Shown here: positions 48,590 through 56,866 of the stretch, piece by piece | How the letters are laid out: each line of letters starts with the position of its first letter | How positions within the stretch are numbered: position 1 is the first letter of the stretch | NCBI RefSeq assembly: GCF_000621965.1 | Contig: NZ_KK211378.1 | Location: forward strand, 62,001-126,000 | DNA length: 64,000 nucleotides | Direction: 5' to 3' | Origin: Methanobrevibacter wolinii SH | Lineage (GTDB): Archaea; Methanobacteriota; Methanobacteria; Methanobacteriales; Methanobacteriaceae | Notes under the pieces: generated by a model | Told to the model about the DNA's origin: nothing | What the model saw: only the letters and a program-made list of their open reading frames with translations | Database searches by the model: none | Position numbers and translations under genes: made by a program

Positions 48590-49042
48590 ATGGTGTATAA
48601 ATTTTCTATTGAGGATACTGAATTTATCAAGGATTTACCTGAGGATTTATTTAATGAGTTATTAAATTATAATGGTGCAATACCTGATGACCTTTATGCT
48701 ATTTTGAATAAATTTAATCCTGAATGGGGAAAATTAAGATCCGATAGGGAAGATAGTAATTGGACTTTGCTTTCAAGAGTTTATATGCGTCGTGCAAAAT
48801 ATGAAAAATTATTCGAGGAAATAGGAATAGATGCACAATTCCAGAATGTAGTTGATTTTATTATACAATATCCTCAATATAAATGTCTTATAAAATATGT
48901 AGATTATGAATTAAATAATGATCCTTATGATCTTGAAAGTACCATAATAGTACCTTTGGATGATTTTTTGGATTTGATTGAGGATCAAGATGTTACTAAA
49001 GATGATAAAGTAAGGGAGAAGTATAATATTCCTAAAGATTAA
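48590..49042 (+). CDS. Accessory cassette gene 1: unknown acidic protein
   Basis: 150 residues, acidic, no membrane segment or signal peptide, not recognised. It looks helical in the middle (SNWTLLSRVYMRRAKYEKLF) with an acidic end. It has its own promoter: TATATAC at 48534-48540, right at the edge of the left repeat, and an unusually strong ribosome binding site GGAGGGGGTG. The next gene follows after about 50 bp with its own GGTGAT. No homologue comes to mind. The setting between repeats suggests an accessory, perhaps mobile or defence-related unit (inference). Confidence 0.8.
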   Translation: MVYKFSIEDTEFIKDLPEDLFNELLNYNGAIPDDLYAILNKFNPEWGKLRSDREDSNWTLLSRVYMRRAKYEKLFEEIGIDAQFQNVVDFIIQYPQYKCLIKYVDYELNNDPYDLESTIIVPLDDFLDLIEDQDVTKDDKVREKYNIPKD

Positions 49043-49091
49043 AAAAAGATTGGGGAATATAAGGTGATATATTTTTTTTGGGTGATTGTTT

Positions 49092-49577
49092 TTGTGTGAT
49101 TGTGAGGATGGGTTATTATTGGATTTAATGTTGCATGTGTATGATGAGGAGGTTGATCGTAACTGGTTGATTGATGAGAAGAATAGTCAGATGATTTTGT
49201 TGACTGGTGCAATGTTAACTTTGCAGGCTACATTATTTAGTAATCTTATTCATCCTTATTCTGATTGGGTATTAAAGGTTTTATTTTTTATTTCAATTGT
49301 GTGTTATGTTTGTTCTTTGATTATTTTTATTAAGTCATATATGTTTTCAAATTCTTTTTTGCAGGGACCTTCAGCAAAATATTTGAGGGGTTTATATGAT
49401 GATGGGAAGTCAGGGGATTATATTTTTTGTAAGCTTTTAAGTTTGATGCCTGAGACGATTTATCATAATAAACGGATTATTAAGGGTAAAACAAAGGATA
49501 GTAAGTATGGTTTTGTGCTTCTTATTATTGGTGCTTTGTTTGCTTTGTTTTTTATATTGGTTTTATTATTTTTGTAG
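49092..49577 (+). CDS. Accessory cassette gene 2: membrane protein with SLATT/Pycsar-effector-like topology
   Basis: 161 residues from TTG 49092 (GGTGAT at 49080-49085; TTG 49086 and ATG 49128 are alternatives). An N-terminal acidic region ends in DEKNSQM and runs into a first helix ILLTGAMLTLQATLF. A second helix follows (VLKVLFFISIVCYVCSLIIF), then a cytoplasmic loop (YLRGLYDDGKSGDYIFCK), then HNKRIIKGKTKDSKYGFVLL leading into a third helix at the C-terminus. Two helices, a soluble loop and a third helix preceded by N-x-x-I/K is the layout of SLATT and Pycsar TM effectors. No cyclase is nearby. Codons are rich in TTG, GAG and AAG, unlike the TTA/GAA/AAA of neighbours. Similarity is by eye only. 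Confidence 0.75.
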   Translation: MCDCEDGLLLDLMLHVYDEEVDRNWLIDEKNSQMILLTGAMLTLQATLFSNLIHPYSDWVLKVLFFISIVCYVCSLIIFIKSYMFSNSFLQGPSAKYLRGLYDDGKSGDYIFCKLLSLMPETIYHNKRIIKGKTKDSKYGFVLLIIGALFALFFILVLLFL

Positions 49578-49584
49578 TATTTTT

Positions 49585-49687
49585 TATTTATTGTTTTTTA
49601 TTGGATTTACTTTCTATTATCTTATATTTATTAAATTTCTGTTTTTTTATTGGATTTTGGTTTTTATTGTTTTTTATTTATTAAATT
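49585..49687. repeat. Right direct repeat of the accessory cassette
   Basis: From 49585 about 66 bp match 48369-48434 exactly (TATTTATTG ... TTTACTTTCTATTATC ... TTTATTAAATTTCTG), then about 35 bp more match with a few changes. It lies 8 bp after the stop codon of the membrane protein gene. Confidence 0.8.
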
Positions 49688-49840
49688 GTATTTTTTCATT
49701 GTATTATCTGTTTATGTCTTTTTTACAATTTTATTTTTGATTTTATATTTAAATTTTTCATGGTTTTTAATTTTTATTTGACTTAAACTTAAACTCTAAT
49801 TTATATTTTTCAAGTAAAATTAAAAAAATTTAAAGTAAAG

Positions 49841-49952
49841 TTTATATATTATTAATATAAATATTATAAGTGAGGGTTCATACCTTAGTTTTTTAATCAC
49901 TTAAAGGGTAGTTTTTAGGGTTAATTATCCTTTTTCATTCTTAACTTTTTTT
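49841..49952 (+). ncRNA. Candidate small structured RNA with own promoter
   Basis: TATA box TTTATATATT (49841-49850) predicts a start near 49870. Exactly there, hairpin 1 forms from AAGTGA (49868-49873) and TCACTT (49897-49902), followed without gap by hairpin 2 from AAAGGGTA (49903-49910) and TATCCTTT (49926-49933, one G-U pair). T-runs follow (TTTTTC, then CTTTTTTT at 49944-49951). There is no ORF. It could be a free RNA or the leader of the DGC-feoB locus that starts 195 bp further on. Confidence 0.5.
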
Positions 49953-50146
49953 AGTTTATATATTTTTAAATTTTAGCTTGTATTTTTTTAAAGTATTGCT
50001 TAATGTTTTTATTTTTTATTTAGGTTTTGAATATTTATTTTTTCTATTTTAAACTTATTTTATAATAAAATTTATAAACTTATAAGTAGTATAAATTTTA
50101 TAAATTATATTGATTCTAATTTAATTAAATTTTTTAGGTAGATAAA

Positions 50147-50536
50147 ATGGAAGAAGATAGGAAAATAGCAATTGCAGGATGTACTGGAATGAGTCCAAAT
50201 GGTTTAGTTGCACGTGCTGCAGTATCAGATATGGCTGTTGATTTTGATGAAGTTATTTCAATTTGTATGGGTTCAGTTGCTGCAGATAATGAACAATTTC
50301 TTAAATTTTTAGATGATTTTGATGTTATTGCAATTAATGGTTGTGAAAGTCAATGTGTAAATAAAATTTTAGAAGAAAAAGGTGCTAATGTAATTAAATC
50401 AATTGATATTGATGATGTTTTAGAAGGTAGTGGTTATCATCCTAATGATGTTGCAAGACTTGATGAAGAAGGAGAAAAATGTGTAAGTCTTGTTAAGGAT
50501 GCAATAAAAGATGCTCTTCTTGAATCTAAAAATTAA
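50147..50536 (+). CDS. DGC-domain putative zinc-binding protein, iron locus
   Basis: 129 residues. It matches the DGC (putative zinc-binding) family: KIAIAGCTGMSPNGLVARAA at the N-terminus and AINGCESQCVNKILEEKGA, in which the family's D-G-C is N-G-C. Cysteines at these places and one near residue 34 could bind a metal. The ATG follows TAGGTAGATAAA. It lies 290 bp upstream of feoB in the same direction. A role in metal handling is inferred from family and context. Confidence 0.8.
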   Translation: MEEDRKIAIAGCTGMSPNGLVARAAVSDMAVDFDEVISICMGSVAADNEQFLKFLDDFDVIAINGCESQCVNKILEEKGANVIKSIDIDDVLEGSGYHPNDVARLDEEGEKCVSLVKDAIKDALLESKN

Positions 50537-50720
50537 TTAATACTTTTTTTAATTATTATTTTTCTAAGTTTATTATTGTTTTAATAATTTTAAATCTAAT
50601 TTTCTAAAGTTTTTATCTTTCTATTTTAAAATGATTTTTTTATTTATTCTTTAAAAATTAATTTAGGTTTTATTAATTTTTTTTATTTAAATTTTTATTC
50701 TTATTAACTTTTTATTTAAT

Positions 50721-50792
50721 TTTTAGTTAATCCTAAACTTAATAAACTTTATATTAATTAAAATAATATATTATTTTAGGTCAACCTAAAAT
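50721..50792 (+). promoter_or_regulatory. feoB promoter with two DtxR/IdeR-type boxes
   Basis: TTTTAGGTCAACCTAAAA (50775-50792) has perfect 8-bp arms around CA and closely resembles the DtxR/IdeR consensus (TTAGGTTAGSCTAACCTAA). A weaker copy TTTAGTTAATCCTAAA (50722-50737) lies upstream. The TATA box CTTTATATTAATT (50747-50759) is between them, so the strong box covers the predicted start site near 50778. Iron-dependent repression by the DtxR-family protein encoded at 53315 is the likely meaning. Confidence 0.75.
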
Positions 50793-50826
50793 TATTTTTA
50801 ATTATTTATTTAAAGGGGTTATTTAA

Positions 50827-52857
50827 ATTAGTAAAATAGATGAATCAAGAGATGAAACTTTATTAGAGAATTCAAATAAGAATTCTAATTCCGATTTAAA
50901 TGTTCTTCTTATAGGTAATCCTAATGTAGGAAAAAGTCTTACATTTAATAAATTAACAGGTCTTACAGCTACTGTTTCTAATTATCCTGGAACTACTGTT
51001 GATATTGATGAAGGTAGTTTTCAGTTTGGAGGAAAACTTGTAGAACTTACAGATCCACCAGGATTATATGATTTAAATACAATCACAGAAGAAGAACGTA
51101 TTGCTAAACTTCTTTTATTAAGTGGTAATTATGATTTAACATTACATGTTATAGATGCTAAGAATATTGATAAATCAATTGATTTAACACTTCAATTAAT
51201 TGATGCAAATATTAATGTTATCTTAGTATTAAACATGATTGATGAACTTGAAGATATGGGTGCTACTGTAGATAAAGAAGCTTTAAGTAAAAAACTTGGT
51301 ATTCCTGTAGTTTTAACTTCAGCTGCTAATGATATTGGATTAGATGAACTTAAAGATACTATTATAAATTATGATTCTATTTATGAAGATATTCAAAAGA
51401 AATCTAAAAATCAAATTGTTATTCATTATGGTAATGATATTGAAAAAGCAATTTCTGATGTTGTAGATGAATTAGATTATAATTATAGTTTTATGAATAA
51501 ACGTTCTGTTGCTATTCTCCTTTTAGAAGGAGATAAGGATATGGCTAATATTATTAATAGACTTGAACCAAATCCTAAAAAAGTTCTAAAACTAGTTAAA
51601 CAATATTCTAATAAGTTTGATGAACCAATTAAATATCTTACTAAATTAAGATTATCTAAGTATGCAATTTACTTTAAAGATGAATTTACAACTATTAATA
51701 AAGTTAAACCACAAGAAAATAATAGTTTTAAAGAAAAATTATCAAGACTTATGATTCATCCATTTTATGGTTTGATTATTTTAATTATTGTCTTGTACTT
51801 TGGATTATATCTTTTTGTAGGTGTTTTTGGTGCAGGATATCTTGTTGATTTCTTCCAAGATGTAATATTTGGTGAATGGATTAATCCAGTAATTACAAAT
51901 ATTGTAGTTTCAACTATTCCATGGGTACCTATACAGAATTTATTTATTGGAAGTTATGGTATTGTTACTTTTGGTTTAAGTTATGGTATTGGAATTATCT
52001 TCCCAATTGTAAGTCTGTTCTTTATTGTATTTTCAATACTTGAAGATAGTGGTTATCTTCCAAGACTTGCTCTTTTAACAGATACATTATTTAAAAGAAT
52101 TGGTTTAAGTGGTCGTGCTATTATTCCTATGGTTTTAGCTGTAGGTTGTGGAAGTATGGCTACAATGACTACACGTACTTTAGAAACAAAACGTGAAAGA
52201 GTTATTGCAACAATACTTATGGCTTTAACAATTCCTTGCTCTGCTCAACTTGGAGTTATTATGGCATTACTTTCATCTCATCCATTAACACTTTGGATTT
52301 GGCTTGGAATTATTATTTTCTACTTTGTTGTAATAGGTCTTATTGCTAAGAAGTTTGTTCCAGGTTCTCAACCAAGTTTCTTCATGGAACTTCCACCATT
52401 AAGATTCCCTAAACCTAAACATATACTTAAAAAAACATGGACTAGAGTTGTAATGTATATTAAGGAATTACTTCCTATATTCATACTTATTAGTATTGTT
52501 ATTTGGGCTTTAGATCTTGTTGGTATTTTTGGATTGTTAATAAATTTATTAAGTCCAATTATACATGCTATTGGTCTTCCAACTAGTACAACATCATCAT
52601 TTATCCTTGGATTCTTTAGACGTGACTTTGGTGCTGCTGGAATCTTAAAAATTAAAGCAAGTTTAACTGGTGTACAACTTCTTGTTGCAAGTGTAACTTT
52701 AACATTATTTGTACCATGTATTGCACAATTCATTGTCATGATTAAAGAAAGAGGACTTAAAATGGCAATTGGTATTGCTGGTTTAAGTATTATTATTGCA
52801 TTTACTACTGGGTTTATATTAAATTTATTACTTACATCAGCAGGTGTAGTACTTTAG
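50827..52857 (+). CDS. feoB: Ferrous iron transporter FeoB, apparent AUU start
   Basis: Membrane Fe(II) transporter with an N-terminal GTPase. 676 residues. Seen: G1 GNPNVGKS (30-37), G2/G3 region NYPGTTVD and TDPPGLYD, G4 NMID (136-139), then a helical domain and from about residue 310 the membrane part with FSILEDSGYLPR, VLAVGCGSMATMTTR and the second Gate-like region. The frame is closed by TAA at 50824, and no ATG, GTG or TTG occurs before 51235, which is behind the whole G domain. ATT at 50827 lies 7 nt after GGGG and would give (M)SKIDESRDE. So either AUU is the start or there is a sequence error. The gene is otherwise intact. Confidence 0.92.
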   Translation: MSKIDESRDETLLENSNKNSNSDLNVLLIGNPNVGKSLTFNKLTGLTATVSNYPGTTVDIDEGSFQFGGKLVELTDPPGLYDLNTITEEERIAKLLLLSGNYDLTLHVIDAKNIDKSIDLTLQLIDANINVILVLNMIDELEDMGATVDKEALSKKLGIPVVLTSAANDIGLDELKDTIINYDSIYEDIQKKSKNQIVIHYGNDIEKAISDVVDELDYNYSFMNKRSVAILLLEGDKDMANIINRLEPNPKKVLKLVKQYSNKFDEPIKYLTKLRLSKYAIYFKDEFTTINKVKPQENNSFKEKLSRLMIHPFYGLIILIIVLYFGLYLFVGVFGAGYLVDFFQDVIFGEWINPVITNIVVSTIPWVPIQNLFIGSYGIVTFGLSYGIGIIFPIVSLFFIVFSILEDSGYLPRLALLTDTLFKRIGLSGRAIIPMVLAVGCGSMATMTTRTLETKRERVIATILMALTIPCSAQLGVIMALLSSHPLTLWIWLGIIIFYFVVIGLIAKKFVPGSQPSFFMELPPLRFPKPKHILKKTWTRVVMYIKELLPIFILISIVIWALDLVGIFGLLINLLSPIIHAIGLPTSTTSSFILGFFRRDFGAAGILKIKASLTGVQLLVASVTLTLFVPCIAQFIVMIKERGLKMAIGIAGLSIIIAFTTGFILNLLLTSAGVVL

Positions 52858-53087
52858 TTAAAATATATTAAATAATTAAAGGTTATTTTAATTTAATTAT
52901 ATTAAATTATTAACATACTTTTAATTTTATATTTTTTAGTATTGAATTTTCTAAGTTTTATTCGAGTTTATTGGTTTAAAACTTTTAAAATTTTGTTAAA
53001 ACATTAAATCTATAATTAATTTGTAAAAGGATTATAATATTTATTAGAGATTAAATTTATATTTTATTCAGTATAGGTGGTTATAAT

Positions 53088-53294
53088 ATGTCTGATGTTA
53101 AAGTAAAATGTGATTTTTGTGGATATGAATTTAAATTATGTGATGGTAAAAGTTGTGAAGGATGTCCAATTAATTGTAATGTTATTCATTGCCCAAATTG
53201 TGGTTATGAAATACTTCCAGAATCAAAATCATATAAAGTATTAGAAAATTCACTTAAAAAGATTAAAAATTGTATATTCAATCGTAAAAATTAA
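53088..53294 (+). CDS. Small cysteine-rich zinc-ribbon-like protein in the feo locus
   Basis: 68 residues with nine cysteines, including CDFCGYEFKLC, CEGCPINC and CPNCGYEI. Two CxxC pairs could form a zinc ribbon and the others a second metal site. A basic tail follows. SD AGGTGGTTATA precedes the ATG. It ends 20 bp before the dtxR start and is probably co-transcribed with it. Not identical to FeoC as I know it; a metal-related accessory role is inferred. Confidence 0.8.
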   Translation: MSDVKVKCDFCGYEFKLCDGKSCEGCPINCNVIHCPNCGYEILPESKSYKVLENSLKKIKNCIFNRKN

Positions 53295-53314
53295 TATAGT
53301 ACTTGAGGGATTTT

Positions 53315-53953
53315 ATGGTAGAAAATAAAGATATTGAAGATTTTATACGTAATCTTTGGGTTAAAGAAGTTGAACTTAAAGAAACATTTACAGAAGATCA
53401 ATTAGATAAAAAATATTTAACTGATTTATTTAAAAAAGGTTATATTAATATTGATAATAATCAAATTACTTTATCTGAGTCTGGTGAATATCTTGGTCGT
53501 GAATTAGTAAGAAAACATAGAATTGCTGAAACTGTTGTATCTGATTTATTCCTTGCAGATAAAGATGAAATGGAAGATTTAGCAGATCAAATTGAACATG
53601 TAATGAGTCATGATGTTGAAGATAATATTATGAGAATACTTGGTTATCCAAAGTATTGTCCACATGGTCATAAAATACCTCCTCGTGATGGTTCATCAGA
53701 AAAAGATAAATATTTAGCTGTTCCACTTCTTGAATTAGATGTTGATGATTTAGCTACTGTATCATATATTAAAACTGCTGATGCTCGTAAACTTCAAAAA
53801 ATTATGAATTTAGGTCTTCTTCCAGGTTCTAAAATTCAATTAATTCAAAAGTTCCCGATTTTTGTATTTCAGTTAGGAAACACACAACTTGCTGTAGATA
53901 AAGAAATTGCAAATGAAATATTTGTAGTTAGGGATAATGAAAATAATAATTAA
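53315..53953 (+). CDS. DtxR-family iron regulator fused to a FeoA domain
   Basis: 212 residues. Residues about 1-65 form the winged-helix (VELKETFTEDQLDKKYLTDL, GYINIDNNQITLSESG). Residues about 65-130 are the DtxR dimerisation and metal-binding domain (VRKHRIAETVVSDLF, HVMSHDVEDNIMRILG, CPHGHKIPP). Residues about 137-205 are a FeoA/SH3-like domain (TVSYIKTADARKLQKIMNLG, LPGSKIQLIQ, LGNTQLAVDKEIANEI). The ATG at 53315 follows GAGGGATTTT. It probably binds the palindrome at the feoB promoter when Fe(II) is bound. Confidence 0.92.
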   Translation: MVENKDIEDFIRNLWVKEVELKETFTEDQLDKKYLTDLFKKGYINIDNNQITLSESGEYLGRELVRKHRIAETVVSDLFLADKDEMEDLADQIEHVMSHDVEDNIMRILGYPKYCPHGHKIPPRDGSSEKDKYLAVPLLELDVDDLATVSYIKTADARKLQKIMNLGLLPGSKIQLIQKFPIFVFQLGNTQLAVDKEIANEIFVVRDNENNN

Positions 53954-54000
53954 TTTTTTTAAGTTTTTCTATTATTAAATATCTAATTTTTTTATTTTTT

Positions 54001-54110
54001 GAGTTTGTTGAAAACTATTTAAACTTTGTTAATACTTAAAATCAATTTTAAGAAAGTTTATTTATAAAAATTAGAAAGATTTCAACAAAGTCTATTTTTT
54101 ATTAAATACC
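54001..54110. repeat. Dispersed element, copy 1, with terminal inverted repeats
   Basis: Ends GAGTTTGTTGAAA (54000-54012) and TTTCAACAAAGTC (54080-54092) are inverted repeats with 12 of 13 matches. The inside (AAACTATTT ... TTAATACTTAAAATCAATTTTAAGAA ... AAAAATTAG, given as separate words) matches a second copy at 59253-59362. It lies in the gap between the DtxR and HisA-like genes. Confidence 0.55.
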
Positions 54111-54250
54111 TATTTTTTTTACTTTATAATTTAGTTTTTAATATTTTTTTATTAATTATAAGAATTAGTTTTATAAATTAGGTAAGTATATCTTATTTTA
54201 TTTACAAATTTAATAAGTAATTATACTATTAAATTCTTACAGGTGATTGA

Positions 54251-54940
54251 ATGTTTAAAGTAATTCCAGTTTTAGATTTAATGAATAATGAAGCAGTAAG
54301 TGGTAAAAGTGGTAATAGATCAACATATACTCCATTAAATACTGTTTATGCACCAAATTCTGATCCTGTACAAATTGCTAATGGTCTTAAATTAAATGGT
54401 GCTAAGGAAATTTATATTGCAGATTTAGATTTAATTGAAAAACAAGGACATAATTTATATAAAATTAAAGAGGTTAACACTATTTTACCTGTAATGTTAG
54501 ATAGTGGTATTAAAGACTTTGATTCATTTAAATTTTATTTAGATTTTGCATATAAATTAATTGTTGCAACTGAAACTATTAAATCTGTTGAAGAATTAGA
54601 AAAGATTTTTAATACATTTCCAATGGAAAGAATTGTAGTTAGTGTTGATATTAAAGATGGAAAATTATATTCTAATAATCTTGATTTAACACTTGAAGAA
54701 TTTAAAGATGTATTAAGAAAAATTAATCCTAATGAGATTATTTTATTAAATATTTCTGATGTTGGTACTGGTAATGGATATGATACTAAATTTTTAGATG
54801 AATTTGCAGAATTTAAAGATAAAATTATTATTGGTGGAGGAGTAAATCCAGAAGATATTTCAAAACTTGAAAATGAAGGTGTTAATAAAGCTTTAATAGG
54901 TACTGCTCTTCATAATGGTAAAATTTCTATTTTACAATAA
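54251..54940 (+). CDS. HisA/HisF-family (COG1411-like) protein
   Basis: 229 residues, TIM barrel related to the histidine enzyme HisA. Seen: KVIPVLDLMNNEAVSGKSG at the start (HisA-like phosphate-barrel N-terminus but with a different active-site loop), LNISDVGTGNGYD and the phosphate-binding end IIGGGVNPEDI ... KALIGTALHNG. Members of this group in methanogens are not histidine enzymes but act on other small molecules, perhaps in cofactor synthesis; the reaction is unknown to me. SD AGGTGATTGA. Confidence 0.83.
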   Translation: MFKVIPVLDLMNNEAVSGKSGNRSTYTPLNTVYAPNSDPVQIANGLKLNGAKEIYIADLDLIEKQGHNLYKIKEVNTILPVMLDSGIKDFDSFKFYLDFAYKLIVATETIKSVEELEKIFNTFPMERIVVSVDIKDGKLYSNNLDLTLEEFKDVLRKINPNEIILLNISDVGTGNGYDTKFLDEFAEFKDKIIIGGGVNPEDISKLENEGVNKALIGTALHNGKISILQ

Positions 54941-55040
54941 TTTATATTTTTTTAATAAGCTTATAAATTACATAAAAATTTAATTTTATTTAATATTTTT
55001 TAATATAATTATAAATTACATAGTAGTTTGAATTTTTCGT

Positions 55041-55180
55041 AAGTTTATATGGTTTTTAATATTTAAATTTTTTAGTATTTTTTTAGCAAGTTTATATGGT
55101 TTTAAGTAGTTTAAATTTTTTAGTATTTTTTTTAGTAAGTTTATATGATAGTAGTTTAAATCTTAAGTACTTTTACTAAA
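55041..55180. repeat. Three degenerate tandem copies of a 47-49 bp unit
   Basis: AAGTTTATATGG starts copies at 55041, 55088 and 55137, each followed by TTTAAATTTTTTAGTATTTT; the last copy is decayed. Rest of the gap 54941-55344: A/T-rich, with TATA-like AAAATTTATATAGTTG (55243-55258) as probable promoter of the small membrane protein. Confidence 0.65.
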
Positions 55181-55344
55181 CTTATTAATTTTTAAATTTT
55201 TTATATTTTATAAAATATCAAGAAATTACCCTTATTTTAAAATAAAATTTATATAGTTGTTATATTAAATATTATAATAATATGAATTTAAATATAATTA
55301 TAAAATCTAAATTATTTTTATAATTATAAATATTAAGTGATAAT

Positions 55345-55527
55345 ATGGCATTTACAGGAACATTATTATTTTCACATATTTTACCAGTATTATTAGCATT
55401 TTTCGGAGTACTATTTTTAATTTCTGGTGAAATGGATAATAATAGATATAAATTAGGTTTAGGAATATTTTTATTTGTGTTTGCAGCTGTTAGTCCATTT
55501 ATATTCTTACGTTTTATATTCTTATAA
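55345..55527 (+). CDS. Small membrane protein (60 residues)
   Basis: Two hydrophobic helices: about residues 5-26 (SHILPVLLAFFGVLFLIS) and 37-60 (GLGIFLFVFAAVSPFIFL), joined by GEMDNNRYK. SD AAGTGATAAT and a TATA-like box about 90 bp upstream support a real gene. Not recognised; single gene before pdxS. Confidence 0.72.
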   Translation: MAFTGTLLFSHILPVLLAFFGVLFLISGEMDNNRYKLGLGIFLFVFAAVSPFIFLRFIFL

Positions 55528-55726
55528 TACTTTTTTATTTTTATAAGAATTATAACAATAGTTTATTGATTAACACTGTAATATGAATAACTTGTATAAA
55601 AATGATTTAATTACTGTATAAAATATTGATTCATATTAAATTCTATTTATTAACTAAAAGCTATTTTTAAATTTTATATTCAATATTATTTATTCAATAA
55701 AAAATTTTTTAAAGGAGAATTAAACA

Positions 55727-56608
55727 ATGCAAAAAGGTACTGATGTATTAAAAGAAGGCTTCGCTAAAATGACAAAAGGTGGAGTTATTATGGATGTTGT
55801 TAATGCAGAACAAGCAGCTATTGCAGAAGATGCTGGTGCTGTTGCTGTTATGGCTTTAGAAAAAGTTCCTGCAGATATCCGTAAAGCTGGTGGGGTTGCT
55901 AGAATGGCTGATCCTGCAATTACTCAAGAAGTTGTAGATGCTGTTTCTATTCCAGTTATGGCTAAATGTCGTATTGGCCATATAGCTGAAGCTCAAATTC
56001 TTGAAACTTTAGGTGTAGATATGATTGATGAAAGTGAAGTACTTACACCTGCTGATGATGTTTATCATATTAATAAAAAAGAATTCACTATCCCATTTGT
56101 ATGTGGTGCTAGAAACTTAGGTGAAGCATTAAGAAGGATTGATGAAGGTGCTGCAATGATTCGTACTAAAGGTGAACCTGGTACTGGTAATATTATTGAA
56201 GCTGTTCGTCATATGAGGAAAGTTATGGGTGAAATTAGAACTATTCAAGGTTTAGATGAAGAAGAAATTTGGAGATATGCTCGTGAAATTGAAGCACCTA
56301 TTGATTTAGTACGTGAAACTGCTAAATTAGGTAAATTACCTGTAGTAAACTTTGCTGCTGGTGGTATTGCAACTCCTGCAGATGCTTCTTTAATGATGCA
56401 ATTAGGTTCAGATGGAATCTTTGTAGGTTCTGGAATCTTCAAATCAAACAATCCACCTGCATTTGCACAAGCTATTGTTGAAGCTACTGCAAATTATGAT
56501 AAACCTGATGTTTTAGCTGAAGTTTCTAAAAACTTAGGTGAAGCAATGAAAGGTTTAGATATGTCTGCTATTTCTGAAGAAGAAAGAATGCAAGATAGGG
56601 GAATTTAA
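55727..56608 (+). CDS. pdxS: Pyridoxal 5'-phosphate synthase subunit PdxS
   Basis: Lyase subunit that makes PLP from ribose 5-phosphate, glyceraldehyde 3-phosphate and ammonia delivered by PdxT. 293 residues, normal length. Seen: [20 protein letters not shown], the catalytic-lysine strands around [10 protein letters not shown] and [20 protein letters not shown] and [32 protein letters not shown]. PdxT is not in this window. An inverted repeat AATATGAAT (55580-55588) / ATTCATATT (55629-55637) lies upstream. Confidence 0.97.
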   Translation: MQKGTDVLKEGFAKMTKGGVIMDVVNAEQAAIAEDAGAVAVMALEKVPADIRKAGGVARMADPAITQEVVDAVSIPVMAKCRIGHIAEAQILETLGVDMIDESEVLTPADDVYHINKKEFTIPFVCGARNLGEALRRIDEGAAMIRTKGEPGTGNIIEAVRHMRKVMGEIRTIQGLDEEEIWRYAREIEAPIDLVRETAKLGKLPVVNFAAGGIATPADASLMMQLGSDGIFVGSGIFKSNNPPAFAQAIVEATANYDKPDVLAEVSKNLGEAMKGLDMSAISEEERMQDRGI

Positions 56609-56644
56609 ATTTATTTCTATTCTATTTAGAAATTTATTTTTAAA

Positions 56645-56690
56645 TTAGAAAAAATTTAATTTTAGTTTTTCTAAATTTTAATTTTTATCT
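56645..56690 (+). terminator. Hairpin behind pdxS
   Basis: TTAGAAAAA (56645-56653) pairs with TTTTTCTAA (56666-56674), followed by ATTTTAATTTTTATC. It lies about 37 bp after the pdxS stop codon; probable transcription end. Confidence 0.5.
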
Positions 56691-56866
56691 AAATCCAAAC
56701 ATAGGATTTAAAAGATAGTTTTAGCTATTTTACTTAATTTTAAGTATTTTAGCTATTTACTTTTTTTAGTATAATTTTCAATTAATATTATTTATACATA
56801 CTTTTTTTAGTATTAATTTTTAAAATCTTTATATAATTTTTTATAATTAAATTTGGAGGTGACTTC

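Noticed and set aside
49507-49740. Open frame of 77 residues
   Set aside because: Overlaps the membrane-protein gene end and the right repeat in another frame; low complexity.
49875-49890. tRNA T-arm-like GGGTTCATACC
   Set aside because: No acceptor stem, anticodon arm or D-arm can be fitted around it.
51235-52857. feoB starting at the ATG 51235
   Set aside because: This would remove the whole GTPase domain, which is intact and in frame upstream with a ribosome binding site.
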